From positions 90,730-154,729 of the forward strand of contig JADGJT010000004.1 of assembly GCA_027604005.1 (NCBI GenBank): a stretch of DNA of 64,000 bases. Direction: 5' to 3'. The notes beneath the pieces were generated by a model, which worked only from the letters and a program-made list of their open reading frames with translations, was not told the origin of the DNA and did not search any database. Position 1 is the first letter of the stretch. Every line of letters begins with the position of its first letter. This DNA is from Dinochytrium kinnereticum. Its lineage: Eukaryota > Chytridiomycota > Chytridiomycetes > Chytridiales > Chytridiaceae. The translations under genes and the position numbers were made by a program. Positions 35,062 to 48,682 of this stretch are shown here, piece by piece.

Positions 35062-35830
35062 ATGACGGTCACCTCCGACAACATCACTGGGCTGAGGATA
35101 ACGATGGCCTCCTCCTACGACCCGCGGCACCCTCCTGAGAACATGATCGATGCGTACGCCGTCTTCATTCTCATAGTTTCTTGCTTGCTGCCTTAAAGCC
35201 ATCTTGCTTGGCTGACCACCATTCCTTCTTCAACTCTCTCCTTGTCATAACAGAAACACAAAGACCTTCTGGATCACCACAGGCCTGTTTCCGCAAGAAT
35301 TCATTTTATCCCTTCCGGGTCCTTCGACAGTGAAAAAGATAACTCTGTGGAGTTTAAAGGGTAATTTGAGCTTTTTGTCTATGCCTTTTTCCTTTTTGTC
35401 TATGCCTTTTTCAAGTGAAGTTGTTGTTAAATGCCTTACCGGGATTCCTCTCTGGATGTCCTTTTATCAGTTGCGAGTTGGGCCGTTGCATGTTGCTACA
35501 CGGACAAGCCCAACGACTTTGAGGAAATCGTTCACCAAGGTATGTTCCTCATATGCTTATGTGCTCAACAAACGCCTCTAATCCACGACAATGCTTCTTC
35601 ATCTTGTTCTGCCGTTTTCAGAAAGCGAAGATGCCGCTGACCACCTTCAAGTAACTCATATTGTCATTCCCGGGGGAACCAAATCGCATTCTCAAGGGGT
35701 CAACGCGGGATCTGGGATACGTCACCTAAAAATCACGCTAAGAAGGGGCCACTGGGACTTTTCCAGCGTTCACAGAATCACTGTTCAGGGAGAAGTTCAG
35801 CAGCATGATAAATCAAGAGATGATGATTAA
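35062..35830 (+). CDS. IFT25: Intraflagellar transport protein IFT25 (HSPB11-like)
   Basis: IFT25 is a beta-sandwich subunit of the IFT-B complex, paired with IFT27. Seen: ASSYDPRHPPENMIDANTKTFW, TTGLFPQEFI, VKKITLWSLK, FEEIVHQESEDAADHLQV and FSSVHRITVQGEV, matching the order of the animal protein (HPPENIIDGN, TTGMFPQEF, HFASVHSVSAEG). Five exons; intron joins keep frame (IDA|NTKTFW, WSLK|VASW, HQ|ESED). A basic/acidic tail follows. About 155 residues. Intron 3 contains a 21-base tandem repeat. Presence of IFT25 implies a cilium-forming stage. Confidence 0.86.
35372..35412. repeat. 21-base tandem duplication in IFT25 intron
   Basis: Two copies of a T-rich unit (TTTTTGTCTATGCCTTTTTC plus one base) lie back to back inside intron 3. 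They make a doubled pyrimidine tract; no coding effect is expected. Confidence 0.75.
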
Positions 35831-36173
35831 TATCGATGGACAGGGTTTGAAATCAGCAGAATGAGCTTGCAAAACGATTAGGTTCAGTGGAGAAAAAAAT
35901 AAATCTCATGAAGACCATCTCAATTTGGTTCAGAATCAATAGTAAGCAAATACAAAGATTCAAGGTCACTTTTTTTTATTATTGATAAGCTAAGACGAAA
36001 GTGCGAGAGGTGAGGTAATAGGGAGATAGAGCACTGCTATTCCCAGTGCATACAAAGACAAACGAACACATACCCAATCCAGCAGCGTCCACAACACCAT
36101 AAAAAAAAAATCAGATCAAAGGCCAAGGACCGTTTCAACTGAAAATAAATCAGGAAAACCACAAAGAAACATT
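35831..36173. other. Convergent intergenic region
   Basis: 3' regions of IFT25 (plus) and the carrier gene (minus). AT-rich, with AATAAA-like words (AAATAAATC near 35900) that may serve as polyadenylation signals. No coding sequence seen. Confidence 0.5.
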
Positions 36174-37408
36174 TTAAGCAAGGGCTTCTGCGTTGTTCTT
36201 GGCGAAAAGGGCAAAGAGCGCCAACGTGTAAAATGAAATCTGGTCCTTCCCAACAAAGAGAATTGCTTGGCAGAGAACAGCCTTTGTGATCTGAGTCTGC
36301 ATCCCCTTGTACCATCCCATAAGGCCGTCACTCTCAAACACTTTCTTAAGGACATCAATGCTGCCCTTGTATTTGATGGAATTCCTTTGCTTCTCCGAAA
36401 GACCCTTAACGTCCTTGGGTGGCCTCCACTGCATGCGCACCTTTGCCATAATGTAGGGGTACTTTACAAAATATAGCAATTAGAAAATTACAAACATAAC
36501 TCAAGAGGACAACAAAGAGGTCGAAAAAATTATGCGAGTTTTAGGAAAGGCTAGGATGAGGAAAAGACTCACCGTAACGACAGTTGCCAAAGTCTTGCTC
36601 ATAGCCCCGATCAAGAAGATCTCACCCGCCGATAAACGAACCGGAGCACCGCTGGCAGCCTTCCTTTTCAACCATACATTCTTCAGCTTTTCAAACATTC
36701 CGTAGGTGATCGCAGGGTTGACGCAGAGCACCAAAGAAGCCTTCAATCCCTTCCAAAGTCCAGGAATACCCTCCTCCTTCAAAATCTCCTCAAAAGTGTT
36801 CACAAAAGACTTCCTCTCCTTTAGCGGAGTGGTCTGCTGACGCGTGGTAACGACAGCAATTGGTAGAGTGAAGAGCTGCGACATGGCTCCAGCGGCAGCT
36901 CCGAGTAAAAGCTCCATGGCTGTCGAGATCTCGGCGTTTTTGGGGATGGAGGCGGTGTAGCGTGTGCGGATGGAGGAATAGAAGTAGAAGTAGGAGAAGG
37001 AAGATGCAACGGTTCCAAGCAATCCGGCACCGAGACCGGCGTAGAGACCAGGGATGCCCTCATTCTTAAGGATCTTGAGAAGGGCATCCAAACCGCTTTT
37101 GTAGTGATGGGAGGGGTTGAGATGGGCGATGGCTTTATTCTGAACCTGCAGACGAGTCTTCACGCTATATGGACAAGTGAAATCAAATTGAAAAAAAGGT
37201 GGATGGATTAGCATCCCTTCTCGCTTTTGCCATGGCCACCAACCAGTTCCAAAGCTGATCACGGGGGATGGGTGGGGGGTTTCAAAGATCACGGTTTAAG
37301 GAGTGAGACTCACACATCAAGCGGGAAAACTAAAGTGTTTGCAAAGACGGCCCCTGCAGCTCCGGCAAGCGCATCGCCAAAGGGAGAAAGCTTCTTGGGC
37401 GCGGACAT
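36174..37408 (-). CDS. Mitochondrial carrier family protein, peroxisomal adenine nucleotide type (PMP34/ANT1-like)
   Basis: A six-helix membrane transporter. Three carrier repeats are visible with signature motifs FPLDVVKTRLQ (spanning an intron), LPIAVVTTRQQ and YPYIMAKVRMQ; each repeat has the GLYAGL/GLWKGL/GWYKGM form of the second signature. The altered second (PIAVV) and third (PYIMAK) motifs fit the peroxisomal ATP/CoA-type carriers rather than the mitochondrial ADP/ATP carrier. MSAPKKLSPFGDALAGAAGA is the N-terminus, start at 37408; the stop is at 36174-36176. About 330 residues. Substrate and peroxisomal location are inferred from the family. Confidence 0.82.
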
Positions 37409-37800
37409 GGTTTGAGGACGTAGTAGGATGTGCAAGGAAAAGGCTCGAGGTCAATGTCTCAAGGAGCGCCAGCGCAAGACCCCCAACAGCAGCAGCAGTG
37501 GCAGCAGCAGGTGGCGATTGGCGACGATGGACGACGGAGGGATCAGACCACGAACAGCAAGGCTGGCAGCGTGACGGGTTGACGGAGAGGTGATCTTTGC
37601 AGAAGCGAACGGGGGCAACGGCCGTCGGTTCAATTTCAGGAAGAGCAGGTATAAACCAGATTTCAGCGTTTATTGATTGGCCCTCGGTTCAAAGTCACAG
37701 GAGGTTGGGTGACGACATGCGCTGCAGCCCTCCCTCGTCCGAGAGTTCCACCGAGTTGCAGGCGGCACGCGTCAAGCTGCTGTTGTGGAGGGTATTGGGC
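37409..37800. other. Intergenic region with CAG/GCA triplet run
   Basis: Upstream of the carrier gene and downstream of the RA-PH gene, both on minus. It has a CAGCAG triplet run at about 37485-37511 and a GC-rich stretch. I see no convincing coding frame. Confidence 0.5.
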
Positions 37801-40800
37801 CTACGACCGGTGGTTGTGGAAGCTGCAGATACCACATCAATGAGTGCGCGTCAGCGGGGACATTCGCGTAGGTCACTTCAACTCACCAGTTGTTGCACAT
37901 GTCTGCGCGAGAACCATAAGAGGTCTTGAATTCGGAGCAGCCGCAGGTCAGGCAATTGTTGGCGCTCGACACATCAACGAGCGGTCTCGTCTTGGACCTC
38001 CCCAGCGTACCAACCCTCCCGCTCCCGTCCCCAGCCGGAGAAGGTCTATCAAGGTCCTTGTCGCGCTCCCTGTGCTCCTTAGCAGAGCCACGTCGCTCCA
38101 GCCCACCTTTTTCTTTCTTTGAAGAAGAGGGCGCTCCCTCCGCCTTTCTCCGACGTGATGAGTCAGATCGGTGCTTCCTTTCTTCTTCGGGGGGAGGTTT
38201 ACTCCGGTTTCGTCTCTCTCGTTGTGCATCATCACGTCTTCTTCTGGGAGTCTCAGGCTCCGGTTCAGCTTCACCGCCATTCGCCAATCTCCGTCGTTCA
38301 TCCTCTATGAATCGTTCCATTTGAGCCTGTTCCTGAACCCACATGTCATCCATCATCTGAATTCGCTCCTTCTCTTCTCTATCCTCCTTATCTCTCTCTG
38401 ACTCCCCTACGGCTGGGCGGTTACGATGTTGAGATGAGGACGGCTCACGAGGACGCTCCTTCTCAACCTTCCGCCGTGCTTGTGCAACTTTTGGACCTTT
38501 TTTGTCACGTTCTTGATAGTTGATAGCCGAATTTGCAAATGAAAGCAGCGGTTTTTGAGGAATGATCGGAACGGCGGCTGCTGCCGGCTAATGACATATT
38601 ACAAAAACAAAGTTGTCATTAGCGCAAAGAACAAAGCCAAATCAGACCAAAGACAACATACAGCTTCTATGGGTGGTCTCTCCTCTGCCGCCTTCACTAC
38701 TGGGATCGGCCGATCTTTTGCGCTTGTGCTTCGGCCTAAAAGGGTATTGTTTACGGGCACAAATGATTGTGGGGGTGGTGATGTCACTCCAGCCCCGCTT
38801 CCACCAGCAGCCTGCTGCCTTCTCTTTAACGTCCCAGGTGATATCGCATCGGAGTTGGCCCCCTTATCCTTTCCATCCTTTTGGGCCTGGCTCCCAAGCC
38901 GATCTCTTGCCGGAACATGCTCATAATCGTCAAAGAGCTCAGGGAACTCTTGGAACGTCAATTCGTTCTTTTTTTTATTTACGAGGAAGGCCGTTAATTA
39001 TAAATCTGCAAGGAGAGGACGGCAAAGGGCAGAAAATATAGTAAGCAACAAACCTTGGCAAGCCTGATTGCCAGCACCCAGTCATAAAGCCGATCCTGAC
39101 GATCGACGCAGATGAAATGAACGTAATCAACCTTGTTCTCAAATATAATGATATTCGACGTGGACCGAAGGGCGAAACAGAACTGTGTGGGTGTCTTCTT
39201 CTTATCTCTACTCAATGTGTAAACATCGAAGCCACTAAGCCGACAAATAAGAGTTTCACCCGTCATCTACATTCCAACAATAACATCACACATCGGAAAA
39301 CGTTAGATACAGAAAACCTGACAACAAAGACAGAAAGGGCCACACACATTTGACTCTTTGTAGTAATAAATACATCCTTCACGAAGCACGCAGAACTTTT
39401 TCTGCCATTTTTTTGGTCGTGTCTCAATGTAAAGGTATCCTTGAATTTTCGGAAAACGTCCAACGATCGACTATAAATAAAAAATAAATAAATTGCATAA
39501 TGAGAAAAGAGGGTTAAGTCAATAGGTGAGTGATTACCTTCGGCACAATCGTGCTTCTGTAGCCGTACTTTTTCATCAGAATGGCGTTTACCGATGTGCT
39601 CGCATCCCAGGCGGCAATAACGTCAGTCACGATCTTTACGACGGTTAAAATCAAAGTGCGAAAGCCAAACAATATACAAAAAATCAAAGATATTCACCTC
39701 CCAATCCCTTAGTGGGCGCTCTGTTTAACAAAGCAATCAAACAAACAAGCAAAATATGATCAGAGCAAGAAGAAGAAGAAGAAGAAGAAGCAAGTACTCA
39801 CCAATACCCAAATCATTCGCAAGCTCAAACAGAGTCCAGTCAGCCGACGGCTCAATATTATGATCTTTAAGAAGATACTCAACAACCTGATCCGCCGTCA
39901 TAAGAGAAGTCAGCACAACCGTCTCAAACTTCTGCGCGTCCTCAATATATATCTTTGTCGTTATCTTCTTCACATTCGCTTCGGAAAGCTTTGACATGAT
40001 CATCTTCATTCTATCCCCATCTGCCGCATTTTGAGCAGCAGGGGTTGCAGGTTCTCTGGGAGTCTCAACCTCTAAAGCTTGAGGGACAGACTGAATAAAC
40101 CGTTTCATTGAATTAGTTCGAAGTTTAGAGGAAGAAAAAGATAGACAGGATGAGGTCAACGCTAACTTTTTTACGACGCTGAATGGTTTGAAGATGCGCG
40201 AGTGGTAAATCATCCATAGGTTCGTCAGACGAATCAGTAGGTGCCGGTTTTACGGGAGATAAAATGGTGGAAGGCATGGTTGCAACGTGAGTATGGGGTT
40301 TGTGGGTTGCTGAACTCAAGGTGGATGCTACTGTAGGCAATAGGTGCGATGGATGTGCGACAGAATGATCCCCTCCATTGATCATTCTAGAGTAACGACT
40401 TTTCTTAATATGACGATCTAGCAAATCTACAAGACCATCCATGTCGTCCTTATAATCCTCCATGGTTACATTTTGCATGCCCGAAGAGCTTTTACCAGGT
40501 GGAGCATTACCCGGATACCTGATAGCCAGTTCAATGTCATCTGACTCATCATCACCATCAGAGAGCTCAATCTCGTCTTGCTGTTCTTCAACATTCACAT
40601 TTTCCATGTGCGGATTCCGCAGTCGTGCGTAGAAATTTTCCTCCTCTTCCGACTCGCTTTCATCACGATAATGACGAATGTGCCGAGATGGTAGTGGCCT
40701 CGGGCTTCGAGCTAAGGACTCATTACGCGACTCATCGTAGTCTTGAAGTTCCGTATTATGTCTTACAGGTGATGCCTGTGGTCTTCTGGCAGCCAAAGGC

Positions 40801-42104
40801 GTGTTATCATAGCTATCATCAGAGTCCTCCGACACGGATCCTTCATCACCACTCTCATCTCTTTCACGACGTGTCTCGTCACCACCATTACTCTCACTCC
40901 GCGAACCAGATCCAGAGTCCGAAGGAGAATACATGGCTTTCCTTTCCATGAATCCCTTTTCGCCACCAGATCTCGTTGAATATTGAACTCCACCTTTTCG
41001 AGAATCGGAGCCGCTCCCTTCCTTATCACCGTCGAAGCCTCCTTGATAATCGCCTATAATGTCATGATCATCTCCATCCGAGGCTCCTACAGAAGATGGG
41101 CGTGCCGATAATAGTTGATTATGTGTGTCTTGAAGGTCTTTTAAAAGGCTCGAGAAGTCTAGCTCTATCTTCGAAGAGAGTGGGACTGCTGATGAAATTA
41201 CGGGTTTGGCTGAAGCCATCGCAGGAGTAAGGTTTGAATTTGGAATCTTGACATGAAGTTGGGGAGAGTCGGTATTGGGAGGAGGAGGGGGGGATTTCTC
41301 TGTGAAAGAAAAACTAATCAATGCAAGAAAAACATCATCATAAACCAGTCAGCAACGACACGTAAAACACACCAGCGGTAACAGGACTACTCACTCCACC
41401 TGGGGTGGTAGGGCTGCTTATCGTATGAGGTTGTGGAAAGCCTGGATAGCGGGGCATCTGGTACAAGGATCCAGGTTGCGGGTGTCCATCCAGCGGTATT
41501 CCAGGGCTCATGTGTTGAGGTGAAGCCGGCCAAATAGGGGAAGACCAGCCTGGAGATCCCGCCCCAGGAACTGTAGGGATGGCAGTCAGGTATGAAGGAA
41601 GACCTTTCGCAGCCTAAGCAAAAAGTAATTAACAAAAGCAGTTTAAAGTCGAGCTTCCCCGCCGATTCCCATATCCATGCATTGCAACCACATCCTAGTA
41701 GTCTTACGCATCTTTATCACAGGTACTACTTAGATCAGCGATTGCGCCCCAATGCACCACTTCTATTTGTCTGGGACAGAAGGGAATATGATGATCCAAA
41801 GGGTCCTCTCCACACACACTGCTGCAAGGAGCAAGCATACAACCCCGTTTCAATGAGGTAGACCCTCCTCCTTTCTCCTAATCAACTACCGTACAATAGG
41901 AGCCCTCTAGTCGCTTGATCACAACATGGTTCCTTAACGAACAGATGCATCCCTGATCTCAAGCCGCCTACACAAACCCGTCCGATCCTTCCGCCGCCGC
42001 CTCCCCCACAGCACCTCAGCAGCGCACAGAAGCACCAACAGTGTCTGCAGCTAACGCACCTTCTCCTTATCGATGCCGTTCAGGACGGCCTCGAGGTTCT
42101 CCAT
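37801..42104 (-). CDS. RA-PH domain adaptor of the MRL (RIAM/lamellipodin) family
   Basis: MRL proteins link Ras-type GTPases and membrane lipids to actin and, in animals, bring talin to integrins. Seen: N-terminal short helices (MENLEAVLNGIDKEK; IELDFSSLLKDLQDTHNQLL), Pro-rich sequence (EKSPPPPP), long acidic/Ser disordered part, then the RA domain (KIYIEDAQKFETVVLTSLM, DWTLFELANDLGIERPLRDWE) directly followed by the PH domain (GRFPKIQGYLYIETRPKKW, KFCVLREGCIYYY, DRLYDWVLAIRLAK). After it comes a charged, Arg/Glu-rich coiled stretch and a terminal Cys/His cluster (CLTCGCSEF, then CNNCFHNHRS). The start exon (42104) joins MENLEAVLNGIDKEK to AAKGLPSYL across about 440 bases. About 9 exons, near 900 residues. 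Distinct from Grb7 proteins, which end in an SH2 domain. Confidence 0.78.
39767..39790. repeat. AAG triplet microsatellite in an intron
   Basis: Eight AAG units next to a splice donor in the RA-PH gene; on the sense strand it is a CTT-rich run. No coding effect. Confidence 0.8.
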
Positions 42105-42398
42105 AGCGCCGAGCTCAATTTGGCTTTGCAGTGCGATGCAGTTGGCAGGTAAAGATTGTGCAACCTCATCAATTCAGGTTGAGAGCATACTTTAACTCGA
42201 GGCCGCATATCTGCACTGAATGGTGAGCACGAGGCAAGAAGTGCACGCATTCAGGCTGGCTATCAATGACATGGCTCATTGGAATGGCGATATGTGGGTT
42301 TATTCAACCAAAGGGCGGAATGGCAGAGGAACAGCACTTTGAATGCACACTTGCAGTGGACGCGACATCATTACGCCCTTTAACGACATTGAGCCTCC

Positions 42399-43143
42399 TC
42401 AAATCTTCAGCCCCTTTGGCAATATCTCAACCCAATATCCGTCAGGATCCAACGCAAATGCAATGTTATTCATTGACCCATCGCTCAATCGCTTCTTAAA
42501 AGGAACGCTCTTGGACTCCAAGTACTCACAAAACCCATTCACGTCGTCCACCGAGATACCAATATGCCCAAACCCTTTCCCAGGCTCTGAGTTGCCGCTG
42601 CTGTATCCTGCAAATTCGGGGTCTGACTCGGTGCCCCAATTGCTAATCACAAAGAAAAGGCTGTTAGATTATCTAATGAGATTTGGGGATTCATTACTGT
42701 GTCAGCTCCAGAACTCCTGGTGTAGAGAAAACATATTTTGCCTTCTCTTCAGTCGATGCTGTCTGTAGTTAGACGGTCAAAGAATCGGCTTAGATGACGT
42801 GATTGTGAAGTGGGATTCAAGTTTCTGATACTTACCAGAATGTTTTCCGGAACAGAGAAAGCCAAGAAGTGAAGAGTGAACTTGGCAGCCGGGAAATCAA
42901 AGCTGGTGATATGCCTAAGATATTAAGTTAATGATCCCTCATCGCAACTGGACGTACTTCATCCCCAGAATCCCCTCATAAAACTCTCGGCTCTTGACCG
43001 GGTCGCGGACTGGAAATCAAGATGTATGAATCAGAAGCATTTAGCAATCGGATGGGATGCGATTGTGCATGCAATCGTGATGGCTTCGGCTTACCTCGAA
43101 CCATGGTGTGATTGAAGACGGGGCGGTACTGTTCAGCCATCAT
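42399..43143 (-). CDS. GLO1: Lactoylglutathione lyase (glyoxalase I)
   Basis: Converts the methylglyoxal-glutathione adduct to S-lactoylglutathione. Seen: FNHTMVRVRD (first metal ligand), [46 protein letters not shown] with the Glu ligand, [12 protein letters not shown] with the His ligand, and YWVEILPKG with the final Glu. About 165 residues over five exons: a single-domain enzyme like the human form, not the doubled one of yeast. Start [16 protein letters not shown]; either of the two adjacent ATGs could serve. The GTESDPEF loop marks the human/zinc-type branch. Confidence 0.92.
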
Positions 43144-43374
43144 GGTGAATTTGTCAGAAAAAAATATTTAACCATAAAACTTCCAAGTTCACAAGGATAA
43201 TGGGAACTTAAACCCGATTTCATTATTAAGTCCTTGGCCTTTCAGTTAACCACTCACTATGTACAAAATGAGGAGGCGGAAGAAGAAAGCAACGGAAAAA
43301 AACAGAATAAATGCGAACACCGCCCCCCTCTTCCTTTGCGGAATAGGTGGAGGGTGGAGGTTCAGTGCGGGTAT

Positions 43375-45435
<2,061 letters not shown>

Positions 45436-46055
45436 GGCAGGCAGATGCGGCGGGTGACTGAGGGTGTGAAGAAGAGATTTCAAATTTGAACACAATTCTT
45501 TTTCGCACGAAACCTTCCTTCACTGGACACGGTCGAAACGATCACCAGCAAGCAATAACCAACAAAGGGTATAAATGTAAACCGCACGGCAGCACCCTAA
45601 GGCTCCTTCCAGCTTGGCATGATGGCAATTAGCATTGGATGAGAAGGTGGCTGCAGCTGTTATGCTGGGAGGATGACGCTGGGTCCACTTGAAGCTTCCC
45701 ATCAACTCCATCGCAATGACCAAGTACCAGATCGGAACCCCCAAAGCAAAAACAATTACCAAACCACCATCAGCATAAACAACCCGAAAACCAAACGATG
45801 AAAACAGGAAAATGAACCCAAGAAATAATAGAAGAAAAATAAAGAAGAAAGAAAAAAAGAAAAACAGAGCCCGAATATAAGTTTCCGGAAGACAGCAGAC
45901 CGAAGCAAAGGTCAGCCAACTCCACCCCACCCCCCATAAATTTACGCGAATGAGGGTCGACAGATAAAAGAGTGTGTAAGAACCACAAAGGAGGGCAGAA
46001 GAGATAAAAACAACTTCAAAATAATTGGCGCCTGAAAAGCTTATTTAAAATAAGA
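45436..46055. other. Intergenic region with purine-rich tract
   Basis: Upstream of CaMKI and downstream of the FET gene (both minus). The plus strand has a long A/G-rich tract at about 45815-45870, so the transcribed strand side is T/C-rich and may be a promoter element. The open frames on the minus strand here are Phe/Leu-rich by composition only; no protein is supported. Confidence 0.55.
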
Positions 46056-48123
46056 TCAGTAAGGGCGATCCCTTCTCTCTCTACGCATATCACTCGACTC
46101 ATCTCTCCGCCTATCACCATAGCCCCTATCATCACCATACCCTCCTCCCCTTCCCCCGCCTCCACCTCCAGCACCCTCTGGCTTAGGCGTTTGGCATTTG
46201 TTGCATTCAAATCTCCGCCCAAAGTTGATATTTGAACATTTCCTGAAAGAAAAAAAAACACGGGGAGTCATTAACAAATTTCACAAGCTCTAAGGGCTAG
46301 GGCTGAAGGCAATATCAGAACTTACGGGCAAGGCCAATCGCCTTCTCGAGATCCACTGGAGCCACCCCCGCGCCCACCACCGCCACCGCTGCTTCCACCT
46401 CCCCCGCCCCCACCACCATCATACGGTTTTGGGTTTTTGCATCGATTGCATTCATTCCGTTTAGCAAAGTTGACATTACCACAACTAAAAGGAAAAAGAA
46501 GGTATAACGATCAGTTTAATCAAGTGTTCTTTTTTTGACTCGACTCCTCGAAAAGAGGCAAAAAAAGAAAGAAAAGCCACACAGCAAACTTTGAAAAAAC
46601 TTACTTGCAAGTCCAGTCTCCAGGCCGCGCAGCTGGGGATGGAGCCGAAAAGCCACCATTCCCAGAGCTTCTTCCGCCAAATCCACCTCCTCCACCTCCA
46701 CCAGAATCCCCACCAGCTCCGTCAGGTTTCGGTGTTCCGCATCGATTACACTCGCTGCGACGAGCAAAGTTTGTGTTTGAACATCTGAGAGGGCACGAAT
46801 TAGAGATGATTCCAGAAACCAAGAACTGCTCATAAACGTTGCCAAAAGAAACTAGACTAAAGACAAGAAAAACTTACGATACACAAGTCCAATCTCCAGG
46901 TCCCCCGCCAGGAGGTCCACCCCCCCCCCCACCACCTCCACGCCGCCGCAAGCCCCGTATCCCCCCACCCAACAACCCGCGGCGGCGGCGTGCCACCCTC
47001 CACCCCAANNNNNNNNNNGCAACGGCCGCACCCCAAAAGAGAACGGACGCCCTACCCCCACCGCCATCTCGATATCCACCCGCTCCTCCACGACCACCAC
47101 CACCACCACGGCTAAATCCACCTCCTCCGCCGCTACCACTAAACTTTGCAGCTCCCGCAGGAGCGTCGGCCCTTACCACAGTGATGATGCCACCTCCAGG
47201 GAAAGGCTTTCCTGAGAGCCAGAACAGAAACGGTTAGCGTAATGTGATTTTATGTTGACAAACAAACCGTGGAAGCAATCAATGGCTGCTTGAGCAGCTG
47301 GAGGGTCCTCGTATGTGACGGTCGCATCTCCCTTAGGTGTCCGTGAGGCTTTATCTCTGTAAATCCAGATTTTGGGACCGGGAGGTCGAAGCTTTTTGTC
47401 AGTCTAGGAGTATCGAGGTAAGTCAATGACAGGATCATGAGCAGGTCCCAAAGCTTGATGCAAACCTTGATAACACCAATCGTGCGGAAGTGGTCGACAA
47501 GCTCTTCGTCCGTGATGGTCAAAGGAAGACCGGAGATATAAATAGTATCCTCACTCTTCCCTTCAGGAACAACTGGACCACTCGGTTTGCTCGCTGGAAC
47601 CGAGCTATATGAATCCCTTCTCCCTCCAGAACCACCAGAACCACGGCCGTAGCCCCCACCGCCTCCTCCTCCTCCTCCTCCTCCTCGACCATAGCCATCT
47701 CCACCACCACTTGCACTGCTGCTACCTCCACTTCCTCCTGTCATCGCATCGATCTCAGCATTCGAGTAACCGCTCTTCCTTAGCGCTTCACGATCCACTA
47801 CCGGTGCTGGCGCAGCAGCAGCTCCTCCCGCGCTCGCGCCAGCATCTGCCGATGCTTGAGGGTATCCATATTGCTCGTCTAGCGTGAGAAATGGGAGGGG
47901 AGTTAAGCGCCGGACAGAAACCGTTCCAGAGTGTTTGAGACAGAGGGATTCTTTCATTTTTGTTGACAGGATGGTTGTTTTTTTTTATAGCTGACTTACA
48001 GTACTGCTGGTATTGCTGGTATTGCTGGTAGTAGGCAGCGTACTCTGCAGAGTTGTAGCCGCCGTAGTCACCCCCAGCGGGTGCCGCGGGATCCCCAGAG
48101 CCTGCGCTCTTGTTGTCCGACAT
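46056..48123 (-). CDS. FET-family-like RNA-binding protein (RRM plus three RanBP2 zinc fingers)
   Basis: Resembles FUS/EWS/TAF15 proteins of transcription and splicing. Seen: a Tyr/Gln-rich N-terminus ([19 protein letters not shown]), an Ala/Gly spacer, RG/G-rich runs, one RRM ([21 protein letters not shown] with RNP2, and [20 protein letters not shown] with RNP1-type sequence), a Gly-rich linker, then three RanBP2-type zinc fingers ending [36 protein letters not shown] and [18 protein letters not shown], each led by GDWTC or GDWPC. The tail is RGG/Asp-Arg-rich ([19 protein letters not shown]). Animal FET proteins have one finger; here there are three. A 10-N gap interrupts the linker and the flanking sequence is unreliable. 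Confidence 0.83.
47009..47018. other. Assembly gap (10 N)
   Basis: Ten N in the Gly-rich linker of the FET-like gene. Flanks at about 46915-47060 have a run of 14 or more C, unlike the neighbouring GGN-coding sequence, so the true length and frame here are unknown. Confidence 0.95.
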
Positions 48124-48682
48124 CAGCAAAGAAAATCAACCTTGAATTTTTTTTCTCCGTTGACGAATTCAATCAATTCGCGGTCTGTTGCCTTCGTGAT
48201 TGAGCATGTTGGCAGTGTGTCAGGGGCTACATGCGTGTTCTTTTGCGCGCTCAGAAGGCGATGGAATGCTTAGAAATGTAAGGGAATGCGAGACGCACGG
48301 TGGTTGTCCTTGAGGGTTCCCTTTTCAGTCTGACTACCTGCGATATCGATCAACATCAGCAGCAGCACAATGCGCATCCTCCGCATCCGATGGCCGTGGT
48401 AGAAAAGGCATACCTTCTTCACGAGCGAAGGCGCGCAAAGGCAGTGAGGTGCAATGCGTGGAGCAAGCGTTTGAAAGCTCCACCCCCAGCAGCCAGGCGG
48501 TGATTGGCCAGAATCATTTCAAAAAGTGTGTGGGGCGTGGCATGTCTGTGAGGTTGTTGGTATCCTTCCGCACTGCTATAAAGCCTGCTGCCGCTCGCCT
48601 CAACCCGACTGCATTCACTCCGCACCGAGCCCTCCATCGCACGCCCCTCACACCCTGCAGAAAGCACAACCACACCGCCGCT
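48124..48682. other. Intergenic region, FET-like / MsrB divergent promoters
   Basis: Shared upstream DNA of two divergent genes. It contains a TATAAA at 48577-48582 pointing to MsrB and a TTTTTTT tract near 48150 close to the FET start. Frames on the minus strand (48419-48796) cover the MsrB start and have no family likeness. Confidence 0.5.
48577..48582 (+). promoter_or_regulatory. TATA box candidate for MsrB
   Basis: TATAAA in the context CACTGCTATAAAGCC lies 101 bases before the MsrB start codon, a plausible spacing for a core promoter with a short leader. Confidence 0.45.

Noticed and set aside
45520..45988. Minus-strand Phe-rich frame resembling a membrane protein
   Set aside because: Arises from the complement of an A/G-rich tract; Phe/Leu runs reflect TTC/TTT repeats, not a real helix set.
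46591..47237. Plus-strand Pro-rich frames across the FET gene
   Set aside because: Antisense of Gly-rich codons (GGN/CCN); the minus strand has RRM and zinc fingers.
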